From Pelagophyceae sp. CCMP2097 (lineage: Eukaryota > Sar > Pelagophyceae), in contig MU657167.1 of assembly GCA_026770575.1 (NCBI GenBank), positions 819,084-883,083 of the forward strand: a DNA stretch of 64,000 nt, given 5' to 3'. Every line of letters begins with the position of its first letter. Position 1 is the first letter of the stretch. A model generated the notes under the pieces. It searched no databases and was not told where the DNA came from. It saw only the letters and a list, made by a program, of their open reading frames with translations. This document shows positions 51,101 to 61,579 of this stretch, piece after piece. Both the position numbers and the translations under genes were made by a program.

Positions 51101-54100
51101 CGTCTTGCGGCCGGCGGCGAGCTTGCCCTCGATGTCGTTGGCCGTGCGCTTGGCCGCCTCGAGGCCCTCGATGAGGTCGCGGTCCTCTGTGATGTCGCCC
51201 TGCGCGGCCGCCAGCCGGGCCAAGATCTCGTCTTCGATTTGGATCATCTTGATCTTGAACTGGTTCTGCTGCTGGATCAGCTGCACCTTTTGCGAGGCGA
51301 GGTCCGGCCGCTCCTTTGAGACGACGAGCGCCAGGAGCTGATCCTCGAGGCCCGCGGGGGTCACCGTAAAGTTGACCAGAGTGCACTCGGCTTGCACCTC
51401 TGGCGGGTAGTGCGGGTTCGAGAGCTTGGTGTGCAGGAACATGCGGAAGTCGTTGTGGTACTCGACCTCGTCCTCTCCCAGCTTGAGAAAAAAACGCGCG
51501 CCTCTTTTCATCTTGAGACGTTGCACGGCGGGCATGATGCTCGCCTCCATGGCCTCGCCCATGTTCTCGATGAGCATGGGCAAACCGCCCTGGAGGCACT
51601 CGGTCAGGACTCTAATCAAGTCCTTTGTGCCGAGTCGCGCGACGCGGAGCATCTTGTCTTTGTCGCTCGAGTACTGAGTTTTGATCCATGCCACGCCCTG
51701 AAGCTGCGGGTCGATGAGCAAAGGCCACCGCGTCGACCGGGAGACGATGGCGCCGTTCTCCGTCGAGACGGGGTCCGCCGGCAGCTTCATCGTCTGCCAG
51801 GAAGCGACTTCGCTCTCGTTGGTCAGCGCCGTCAAAGGGTCCGCCTCCTTGGACATGGGCACGGGCGACCCGCTCTTCGGAGTCCGAAGCGCGGGCAGCC
51901 ACTGGTCCTCCAAGAGCTTGGTGCGGTACTGCTTGGTGAAGGGGCCGATGTACGAGATGAACGACGCGCTCAGAAGCGTGTCCCCCACCAGCAAGTCGCG
52001 CGTCTGCTGCAGGCGCGCGATGCCGGCGTTCCACCGCACGTTCTCCGAGGACAGCGCGCCGAGGAGGCGCTCTGCGAGCGAGAGCTTGAGCTCGCCGCGC
52101 GCGACGGTGGCCTCTGCGGCCTGCTTCACGCCTTCGGCTTCGTTCAGCTCGTTGATCAGGCCGCCGAGCTTGTCCTCGAGCTCCTTGACCCTGGCGCGCA
52201 CCTTGCCGAGCTTGGTGTTTGCCTCCTCGAGCTGGATCTTCGACTCTGCGACGAGCTTCTTTTTGGGTTCGACCATGGAGACGACGTCGTAGTACATGAC
52301 GATGTTCACGACCCAGTTGCAGAGGCCGGCGGCGGCCGAGTTCTTGGACATGATGATCTCGGGCTGGAAGTGCTCCATCTCCAGATACATGCGGACCTCC
52401 TTCCAGTTGACTACGGGGACCCTGCCCGCGTCGAAGACGTCCTTGTACGACTTCAAGTCGTCGACGAACTTCTTCGGGTCCCCGAGCATGAACTTCTTCG
52501 AGGAGTCCCAGGACCGGTCCTTGTCCTTGACCTTGCCGTTCTTCTGGATGGGGATGGTGGCGGTCACTCCCGCCAGCAGCACCATGCACGCAGAAAAGAC
52601 GTCGTCGACGCCCGGCGGCGGCTTGGTCATCGTCTTGCACATCTGCAGCGCCTTGACGTCCAAAGTGTCCAGCGCCGCCATGGCCGCCTCGACGGCGGGG
52701 ACGGCCTTTGCCAGGTCGGCCTCGGCCGACATCTGCTTGGCGCCGACTTCGCCGGCGATCTTCGTCACCTTCTTCTCTTCGATGGCCGCGTTCTCGGACT
52801 CCATCTCCACCACCTCCTTTTCCGCCTTGACGCGCTTGGCGATGCCCTCCGCCACCTTCTTCTTCTGGTTGGCATCCTGCACGTCCACGGCGATGGCCGA
52901 CTTCAACACGTCCACGACCGAGGTGCAGTCCTCCAGCTTCTGCACGCCGTTCTTGAGGCGCGCCGTGGCCACGTCGTTCTCCAGCCGTTTCGAGGCGAGG
53001 ATCTTGGAGAAGAGCTTCAAGAGCTCGAGGTACGACTTTGGGGTCGTGTAGACGAAGCGCCCTTCCATCTCAAAGTACGCCTTTGCGGCATCGTTGGTCG
53101 AAGAAAAGGAAAATGGCATAAAGGTCTCGATCTGCGCCCGGACCGCATCGCCGCCGAGGTCCTCGATCTGGGCGAGGAACTTCTTGCCGACCGAGTAGAG
53201 CGCCTAATCAGAAAGCCATTCGAGGCCATTTTGGGCCGCCCCAAAAGGCGCACCTGTTCGGGCCAGGGTTGGAACCAATCGATGACCGAGTTGCCGACGA
53301 GGGCGGGGAACTTGCGGCACCGCATCCGGAAGTCTTCGCCCACGGGGGAGAAGCAGAGAACCACGTGGAGGAACTTGCGGACCTCGCTGAGGAAAAATTC
53401 GTAGACCGCCGCCGGTTCGCCGGAGACGCCCGCCGCCTTGGCCTTCTTCATGCACGCGTTGATGACCGTGTCCTTTTCGTCCTGCGCGTAGAGCTCCGCG
53501 ATGTCGGCGCTGCCGAGCAAGTCGTTGATGAAGACGAGGAACTTTTCGTTGGTGATCTCCGCGTCCGTGAAGAGGAAGAGGACGCCCTCGCCCTTGACGC
53601 CGGCCTTGTTGTACATGGCCTTCAAGTCCTCCTTCAAGTCGCCGATGCCGTACGTCGCCGAGACTTGGATCATCACCGTCTGGTAGTTGCAGATGAAGCC
53701 GCTGAGCCTCGTCAGCGACTTCTTGCCCGACCCGCCCACTCCGACGAGTAAGGCGTGGCCGCGCGCGTTGTTGACGATCCGGGTGATGCGGCAGATGTGC
53801 GCGAGCGCGTCCTCGAAGAGGACGAGGTCCATGACCGCGTTGGATTCGTTGTACTCCTCAAGGGCGTTCTCGAGGATCTTGGCTAAGTCTTCCATCTCCG
53901 TCATCTGCTCGTAGATGGGCTCCTCGCCGACGCCGCCCATAAAGTGCGCGAAGATCAAGGGCCGAGAACCCTCGCCCTTGCTAAAGTACGGCGCAAAGTT
54001 GTACTCGGAGTACGACTTCTTCGACTGCGCGGCCATCATGCCCTCAAACTTCATCAGGTCCTCTGGCGAGACCAGGCGGTCGCCGTAGACGCGGTAGCAC

Positions 54101-57100
54101 TCGTGCACCCAGCACGTGGCCACCGACTCTGGCGTCTTCAACTTGAGCGGGGACGACATGAGCAGACCCTGGAAGACGTTGCCCACGTGGCGGATGTTAA
54201 ACTCGTAGTGGAAGTTCGTCGCAGTCTTCCGAAACGTCTGCGCCACCTCCTTGTGCACCACCAACGTCGCCTTGAGCAGCTTGGCCGTCATGCCCAGCAT
54301 CTCCGCCTTGTTCGCGGCCGAGCCGTAGGCCGACTCCAGGTGGCCGTTCATAAAAGTCTGGTAGATCTGGGAAAGCGAGGCGTCGTTGGGCATCGAGATG
54401 GCAAAGTTCATAAAGTGCCGCTGCAGCCGCGGGTTGATCTGGAACGAACCCGCCGTCGGATTCATAGACGTGACGTACTGACCTAGGCGGCGGCTTCGGA
54501 AGTCGCAAGTCGCCAAAAGAGGGCCACAAGTTTGGCCGCGTTGCCCGGCAAAGGGGGCGCACATTTCTCCACCGTCTTGAGCGTGAGCTTGGAGATGTCG
54601 TACCAGTGCGTGTAGTCCACGTGCTGCCGAATGAGCGCGATGGCCGACTGGGTGTTGTAGTTGTCGAGCTCTGGGAGGTTGATGTCGTCGACGAAGTAGA
54701 CCATGTGGCAGACGCCCGGCGGGCCGTACAAGGACCCCGTCTTCTTCTGCAAGGGCACCTCGAGCGCCGTCTGCAGGACAAGACCCGAGCTGTAAAAGTT
54801 CATGTTGATCGTCTGCGAGAGCATCGTCTCAGAGTCCAGCTTCTTCAGCTGGCCCTCGATGATGGCCGTCTTGCCCGTCCCAGAGGGCCCGCTGAGCATG
54901 ACGTGCCGGTGGTCCGAGACCAGCATGGCCATGAAGAAGGAGACGCTCGCCGACTCGGCCGTGGGCACGGTCAGGTCGGACATGGACTGCGTCTTGGAGT
55001 CGAAGTCGACTTTGGAAAACGCGGGCGATTTGTCCCAAGACTCGAACAGCATCGTGTCCGGGTCGAGCCAAAAGTCGAAAATCGTCTCCTTGGCCGGGTA
55101 GGCCACCTTCCGGAAGGCCTTCTTCCACCACTCCGAGAAGATCTTGCGGTAGTCCTTGCCGTCGTCCGCCACGCCCAGAGATGACCCGATGGCCCAGGCG
55201 GCCGCAAACGCAAAGAGCATCTCGATGCTCTTCGCAGACTCCAGCATCGCCGGCGTCTTGGCGAACAAGGCGTCCAGCAGGTTGAGCAGGTTGCAGACCA
55301 GCGTCGTCTCTTGCTGCGGGATGGACGAGACCATCTTCCGGAACGACCGCAGCGCCGTGGCCACGTACTCGTCAAAGCACTGTGTCAGCCAAGCCTTGAC
55401 CTCGTCTCCGTACGAGCGCGAGGCGACCCACGTGTTGACCAGCGACTTCCACTGGAAACCGTCGTCGGTGGAGATGTACAAGATGCCCGCTCGAGAGACG
55501 GTGGCCGGCGTGGCGTACTTGAGGTCGCGGATCTCAAAGATCATGCGCATGTGCGTCTTCAAGGGGATGCGCTCGTTGGAGGCGAGCGTGAGGAGGCGGT
55601 TGTCGTCCATGACGGAATTCATCGACTCGATCCAGTTGGCGTCCAAGTCGCCGTCTAAAAGGATCCACTTGGGCTTCTCGTCCGGAATCTGGCCCAAGTC
55701 GCGCATGATCGTCGAGAGCAGGCCGTCCTTCCAGTCTCGCGTGACCATGTTGATGTAGCCGTACAAGTCCTGCGTCGGCATGGTCTTCGGGTTGATGTCG
55801 ACCACCTTGACGGACAAGCTCGGGTCCTTTATCGCCTTGGCCTGCGCCAAAAGCTTCCAGCACGTCGTCTTGAACGCGCCCGGCGGCCCCATGACGAAGA
55901 CGCAGTGCCGGATCGCCAAGAGCTCGTCGAGCTGGACGCACTTCAAGCGCATCACGTCGTCGCCGAACTGCCCGCTCGCCGCGATCGCCGCGTCGACGCT
56001 CGTCTCCAGCGAGGCGTCGATCTGCCGCGGCGGGTCGAGGCCCGGGAAGAGGTCGTTCAAGAGGCCGAAGAAGACGACTTCGTCGACCTGGACGATCTTG
56101 GCGATGTTGAAGTCGCGCAGCGCGCGCATCAGAATACTGTCCTCGTCAGAGTCCGGGTCGTCGCGCAGGAGCATGCCTGCGACGACGAGGACGGACTTGA
56201 TGGCGCGCAGGCCCCAGTCGTAGTGGTCCTGCTTGGAGAGCAGCGCCGCCAGGAGCGAGTATAACGAGTAGAACTTGGAGGCCAACGATTTGGAGGTGAC
56301 GAACCCTTGGGCCATGAGCATGTTCTCGCAGATGAGCACGAGGTCGGGCACCATGACCGTCATCGGCCGGAACAGCGCCTTGAGACCTTCGGGCAGCTCG
56401 GAGCGGCCGAGGTAGCCGGGGTTCATGGTGATGAACGCGCCGCACGTCTCGTCCAGTCGGATCACGTCTCCTTCGATGAGCGTCATCTTCGTCGAGGCGT
56501 CAAAGGCCTCGCCCGCCTTCTTGGCGTGCGCCTTGGCGTCGCGCACCTTGCGCACGGCGTTGCACACCGCCTTGAACTGCACCGTGCAGACAGAGAGGAC
56601 CTCTGGGATGAGCCGATTGAACTCGTCGAAGCAGCCCCAGGAGCCGGAGCAGGCCAGGCCCTTGAAGATGTTGCCCAGCGATTTGTAATCCTAGAGGCGA
56701 TTTGTAATCCTAGAGGCGAAGAGTCGAAGGATTCCGGGTGGCAAAGGCCGCAATTGAGGCAGTCTTCCCCTCGACTCCGACTGCAACACGATCCGCAAAG
56801 AGACGATGCGCGACCTCGTGCGAGACGATGCGCAACAAGGCGCACCATTTCGGGCGAGCAGTTGAAGACGTAGCAGCACTTGCCCAGGGCGGCGGCCAGG
56901 TCCTTGGTCGACTCCGTCTTGCCCGTGCCCGCCGGCCCGGCGGGCGCGCAGCCCATGCAGAGGTTGAGCGCTTGCGTGGCCGTGACGTAGACGCGGTCCG
57001 TCAGAGGCGTCACGACGAGTCGCGGTCCGTTCCCGAGGTACTCAAAGCCGTAGTCGAACTCGGCGTTTAAGATGTGGACGAGCCACCGGTCCTCCTCAGC

Positions 57101-59754
57101 GTCGTAGCGCATCTTGAGCTGCGACTGCCACTGGAAAGACGTCGCCTGGTAGGCCTGCTGGCGAATCGCCTTTTCGACCATGTCGCGAGAGTGCGCGTCG
57201 TACGTGATCATCGTCATCACGCGCGTCGAAGTCGACTTGTCCAGGTCCGTCTTCGTCAGCACGATCAACGCGTTGAGCTGGGTCACCGTGTGCTCGAGGA
57301 AGCGCTGGATCGGCTCCACGGAACCATTCTGCTTGGCGGACTCGGCCATGGCCGCCTCGCACTCCTTGGTGTAGTAGACGGCGGCGATCAAAAGGCCGAC
57401 TTGCGCCGCGTCGCTGGCGTTGACGGGGCCCGCGCGCGTCGGCTGCGAATCTCGGAGCCACGCGATGCGGTCCTGTTTCACGTAGCGCGCCAGCGACGCC
57501 TTGGACTGCTTGACCAAAGTGCCGCACTGCGCGTCCAGCACGACTTGCAGGTAGATTTCCACCTTGCCCTCGAGTTTGACCGGGGGCTTGAACTCGCAGT
57601 ACTCCTTGCCGACGCCAGAGACCCACTGTATCGCCGTCGGCCGCTCCGACGCCTCCTTTTCGTTCGTCGTCAGATCCAAGCCCGAGGTGGAGAGCATGAC
57701 CTTGTCGACGTGCTTCATGATTGCGGCCGGGTTTGAGCCGTTTGAGAGGATGTCTAAAAGATCGGCCTCGGAGACGAAATAAAACCGGGCGAACTGCATG
57801 CGCTTCGCGTCAAGGAACTCGTTGAGGGCCTTTTTGCACAAGTCCTGCCTCGTCGCCAGGTCCTCCAGAGTCGGAATGAGCCTTGGCTTGTTGCACGCCG
57901 TTTTCACGTTCTGCGTGGCCCACGCTTCCTTCAGGAGTGCGCGGACTTCGGCGTCGATGGCGCCAAACTTCGCGGCCGTCTCGGGCAGCTCGCGCTTCAC
58001 CTCGTCCGAGCCGACGAACAAGGGCTCGAGATAGGACCACATGCGCTGGAGTTCGGCGAGGATGGCGACGACCTCGCCCACGTTCTGCAGCTCCACCTGC
58101 CAGGCAGAGGACTGGGCCTTGAAGAAGTCGTACCTCGAGGAGACCATGGACTGCAGCGTGAGCAGGTCCGACTCGAGCTGCTCGAAGTCCTTTTCGTCCA
58201 TTTTTAACAAGGGCACGTCGGGGCTCTTGTCGTACGCGTTCATCAGGAAGATGATCGTCGACCAGTTCGACTCGAGCTGTCGAAGCTGGTCCTCCTGCTT
58301 CGACTCCTTGACCGCCTTGTCCGTCAGCTCCTCGACGATCAACGCGACCTTTGGCTCGTGCATCTTGAGGTTGAGGACGGCCGCAAGCTGGATCTGCGGG
58401 TCGTCGACCGGGGTCTTCATGTGCCGGATCTTCGGGTCGGCGCCCTCGACCTTTGAGCAGTCTAAAAGGACCTCGTCCCAGTGGCGCTTCTTCATCGCCG
58501 GCGTGTGCAGAGACGTGATCAGCGGGCACGACGAAGCAAAGGCCTTTGCCTTTTTATCCAATGCCAAAAAGGCGCCGCTCGCCTTGGTCGCCTTTGGCAG
58601 CTTCTTCACGCGCTGATACAGCTTCTTGCAGTTCTCCTCCAACTCTTCGGGAGCGAGGTCGCCCCAGGCAGTCTGCTTGGCTTCATCGACAAAGTCATCG
58701 AATTCGCCGTCTAAAGTCCACAGCTGCGTGTAATGGTCCAGCACCTCTTCCAATTCTAAAATCAGCTGCTCCGGCTTCTTCATCTCGCCGCCGATCTCGT
58801 GGTCCTCCGCCATGCTCCGCATCTGCTTGCAGCGGTTCCGCTCCTGACGATGCGTCTGCGCCTCGTCTTCCAACATCTCAAGCGCCTGCGCGCGGCCCGT
58901 GCCCGAAACCTTGAAACCGTACTCGGGGTCATTCAGGGCCTTCTTCTTGGCGCGCATGCGGCCGTCGAACGTGTTAATCTCCTCGCGGAACTTGCGCTGC
59001 ACCTTTTCCTTCTCCTTCTTCTTCTTCTCCATAGCCTGGCGAGCCTCCTCCTCGACCTCGCGCTGCGCCGCCTCCTCGCCGAGGCGCACGCGCGCCTCCT
59101 CCAAGAGGCGCCGGTGGACGTCCTTGATCACGACCAGCTGCTTCTCCACCGATGCCGTCGCATGCTTCACTAAAGGCAGCGTCTTCAGCCAGTCCACGAT
59201 GTGCTTGTGGCCCCGCCGCTTCGCCATCCACATGACGTCGGCGCCGCGCGAGCGCTCGAGGCGGGAGGACATCATGGGCGCCAGGCCCGGCGCTACGGCC
59301 AGCGGCGACGCCTCCGCCTTGTCCACCAGCACCTTGAGGAGGCCGAGGTAGCCGTTGATCGCGCAGGCGTGCACCGCCGTCAGGCCCGAGTGCGGGCACT
59401 TGGCCGTGGCGTAGAGCGAGTTCTTGCCGTACTGCGCAACGTGCTCCACCACCTTGTCGTGGTTCACCGACCGCCGCTCCTTCATAGAGTCGATGCGCCA
59501 CGTGCCGCACGCAAAGACCTCGGCCAGCACCTTGTGGTTGTCATCCTCGGCGTTGAGCGCAAACGGCTCGACGGGCGGCGCGTTGCACCGGTACCTACGA
59601 TATCAGCGGTCAAACGGCGCGCGCGTCTCGCGCGTCGGACCGGTGGCGCGCGCCCCGCGCCACATAGCGCAACGCACGTGCGCAGCCCGAAGGCGTCCGT
59701 CTTGAGGAGCTCTAGGAGCTCCTCCGAGACCTCTTCTTTCTTTTTGTCCGACAT
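48128..59754 (-). CDS. Axonemal outer-arm-type dynein heavy chain with ankyrin N-terminus
   Basis: Flagellar microtubule motor of the DNAH9/11/17 (beta-type) outer-arm group. Five exons are separated by introns near 59610-59670, 56697-56840, 54480-54560 and 53200-53250. The ATG at 59754 gives MSDKKKEEVSEELLELLK, then a cysteine-containing ankyrin region (SGLTAVHACAINGYLGLLKV, RRGHKHIVDWLKTLP) and a Lys/Glu coiled coil, leading straight into the linker. AAA1 P-loop is GPAGTGKTE with SWGCFDEFNRLIPEVLSV; AAA2 is GPPGAFKT; AAA3 is GPSGTGKT; AAA4 is GVGGSGKK. The stalk coiled coils flank the microtubule-binding region (about 51700-52300). The C-terminal domain includes [20 protein letters not shown] and ends VSQLDD. 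Total about 3,780 residues against roughly 4,400-4,600 usual: the DHC_N1 tail is absent. An extra segment (FNVGEQVECDLAVGKILKV) lies between AAA5 and AAA6. The family is certain; the subgroup is likely. Confidence 0.93.
56678..56715 (-). repeat. 19-bp tandem duplication at a dynein splice acceptor
   Basis: GCGATTTGTAATCCTAGAG occurs at 56678-56696 and 56697-56715. On the coding strand each copy carries CTCTAG|GATTACAAATCGC, so the acceptor and the DYKS codons are duplicated. Only the copy proximal to the exon keeps the AAA1 frame (DYKSLGNIFKGLACSGSWGC). Confidence 0.8.
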
Positions 59755-59918
59755 GGCGAGGCCGCGTCAAAACGGGCGGGGCCCCCGTGGGAAACCGCCG
59801 GCGAGCCGCGCAGCGAGAGGCCCGAAAAGGACTCGGGCCACTTCCGACGCGCCCTGCGCGACGGCTCTCGTTGCCCTAAAGTGTCGGGATAACGCTCACG
59901 AGTCACGGAGAAACGTGT
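59755..59918. promoter_or_regulatory. Dynein upstream region
   Basis: About 165 bp between the dynein start codon and the transposon insertion. No recognisable element. The transposon probably separates part of the original promoter. Confidence 0.35.
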
Positions 59919-59925
59919 ACAATTG

Positions 59926-59965
59926 CAAGGGGGTGGCGAAAAAACAGTGGGCCGCAACATGACAC
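59926..59965 (+). repeat. Left terminal inverted repeat
   Basis: 40 bp starting CAAGGGGGTGGCGAAAAAAC and ending CAACATGACAC; exact reverse complement of 61393-61432. Confidence 0.92.
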
Positions 59966-60044
59966 TAACTAACCTAGATTTACGGCTCCTGACCCAGGTT
60001 TCTGTGTGGTGTAAAATTTGAATTTTTTACGATGGACCCGTCTC

Positions 60045-60205
60045 GGTGGTTAGCGCCGTCTGGCGGCTCAGGCGCCGGCCGCCGCCACCTCGACGGTTGG
60101 TTCAGCGCCGGCTGGCGGCCCACTGGCAGGCGCCGGCCGCTGCCACCTGGCTCGGTCGGTTCAGCGCCGGTTTGCGGCCCAGGCGTCGGCCGCTGCCGTC
60201 TGGCG
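60045..60205. repeat. GC-rich degenerate tandem repeat inside the transposon
   Basis: About three degenerate copies of a unit near 55-65 bp containing GGTTCAGCGCCGG, GCGGCCCA and CGCCGGCCGCTGCCACC. The last copy encodes the C-terminus of the element's gene on the minus strand. Confidence 0.6.
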
Positions 60206-61251
60206 CCGCACGTTGGCCGCCTTCTCTGGCGCCGCAGCAGCGTCGTTCCTGCGGCGCTTCTTGGCCTTCGACTTGGTAGTGGGCGTCTTGAACTTCAGGA
60301 GACCGTCGCGCTCGGTGTCCGTGATCTTAAGGTCGGCCACGAGCGACGCGGGCATCGTGATCGAAGGATGCGAGGCTTCCCAGTGCGCCCGCATGCACCG
60401 GTACTTCCAGAAGTACCGCAGCATCGGCTTCGGCGGGCAATCGGGGCACTGAATGAGGTGGTTCGTCCGCTCGTGAAGCCAGGCAGGTCGACGTTGACGT
60501 CCTCAACGAACCAGTGCATGTCGCATCTTGACGCCCGCATGACCCCCATGTTGGCGTCAAAGTACAGCACACCGCCCAAGCCCGGCACCGCCGACGCGAT
60601 GGAGAACGGGAAGTGGAGGACGGCCGCCTCGGGCAGGGCGAGCGGGATGCCGCCGCACGACACGACCTCGCCCCCGCGCCCCGCTTTGGCGTTGGCGACG
60701 ACCTTGGAAAGCCACGTCGGCACCATGGCCGGAGCCACGCCGTGCTCGGCTGGCGGCGGCACCGGCGCCGGCGCGCTCGCCGGCGGCGCTTGTGAGCGTT
60801 CCAAAACGGACTGCATCCGCGCGTCGCGCGCAGCGAGGCGCTGCTTCTTGACCTCCTCGGCCGTGGCGCTAAAGGCGCCGCCCAGCGTGGTCTGCTTGAG
60901 GCGCCGGCTGTCGCCGCTCGGGCCGACGCCGATCGTGGCCGTGCCGGGCGCGTGGTGCGCGACGGTGTGCTTGAACGTGGCGAACTCGGATCGCGTGACC
61001 GGTGACTTTCCAAAGTCCGGCGCCTTGCAGCCCGGCTTGGAGCAGCGCGTGGCGCCGTCGTCGGAGACCGTGATCGTCACCGTGACCTCGTCGTCGCAGA
61101 AGCGCGCATCGGCGACCAGGTAGCCCTTGACGGTGTACTGGAATGAGCCCGGGCCGCGAGTCCGGTGGGCCCAGTCGGACTTCGACGCCTTGGCGCTCTC
61201 GGCGACATTGGCCCAATCGGGCTTCGACATGGCCGCGCCGCGGGGCTTCAT
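60161..61251 (-). CDS. Transposon-borne protein with zinc-finger-like motifs, frame-broken
   Basis: The only gene in the element. The ATG at 61251 gives MKPRGAAMSKPDWANVAESA (an alternative start is MSKPDW at 61230). A beta-rich region (VKGYLVADARFCDDEVTVTI) follows, then a Cys/His segment, TRCSKPGCKAPDF ... FKHTVAHH, a proline linker and ALPEAAVLHFPFSIASAVPG. Near 60460-60480 the frame shifts by one base. The other frame continues LIQCPDCPPKPMLRYFWKYR and MRAHWEASH, a C-x2-C...H-x4-H finger, then a Lys/Arg nuclear-localisation-like run (KSKAKKRRRN), ending WAANRR at 60161. No DDE transposase signature is recognisable, so the element may be non-autonomous, carrying a DNA-binding accessory or captured gene. 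The frame shift may be a real lesion, an unrecognised intron or an assembly error. Confidence 0.55.
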
Positions 61252-61392
61252 CGCAACGCCAATGCGCAACGCAGCGCAAGCCAGAGCCTGGCGAGAGGTT
61301 ATGGCTCCATCCGGGCCGTTTATGGGTTCCTTTAATGTCCGATTAATGACCGTTGGGAGCTAACTAACTAGATTTTTGAGTTGAACGTCAAT

Positions 61393-61432
61393 GTGTCATG
61401 TTGCGGCCCACTGTTTTTTCGCCACCCCCTTG
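61393..61432 (-). repeat. Right terminal inverted repeat
   Basis: 40 bp, exact reverse complement of 59926-59965, followed directly by the second ACAATTG target duplication. Confidence 0.92.
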
Positions 61433-61579
61433 ACAATTGTATTAAAAAGCCCGTGGCGCCGTGAACGAAGGCAGTATTCAAATCTTTCGACCGGTGGATT
61501 CGTCCCCGTTGAGAACACGCGCGCCCCGGGGGGGCCGGGCCGGTCGCGTCTCGGCGGCGGCCCCGCGCCCGGGCCTGGC

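Larger units (their letters stand above)
59919..61439. mobile_element. 1.5-kb DNA transposon with 40-bp perfect TIRs and 7-bp TSD
   Basis: The termini at 59926-59965 and 61393-61432 are perfect 40-bp inverted repeats (outer end CAAGGGGGTGGCGAAAAAAC). They are flanked on both sides by the direct repeat ACAATTG (59919-59925 and 61433-61439), so the element is 59926-61432 (1,507 bp). Subterminal CTAACTAAC/TAGATTT motifs lie in the same orientation just inside both ends. It carries one gene, on the minus strand, and a GC-rich degenerate tandem repeat near 60045-60205. Perfect ends and an intact target duplication indicate a recent insertion. The superfamily is undetermined: the CAAGGGG start faintly recalls hAT ends, but the 7-bp duplication does not fit that group's usual 8 bp. 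Confidence 0.88.

Noticed and set aside
51392..53404. 670-residue plus-strand frame opposite the dynein gene
   Set aside because: His/Leu/Arg/Asp-rich shadow of the dynein coding frame; the minus strand carries unmistakable dynein motifs throughout.
59926..61432. Introner (transposon that becomes an intron)
   Set aside because: Pelagophytes are known for introners, but this element lies between genes, is far longer than the introns here and its ends do not provide GT/AG splice borders at the insertion site.
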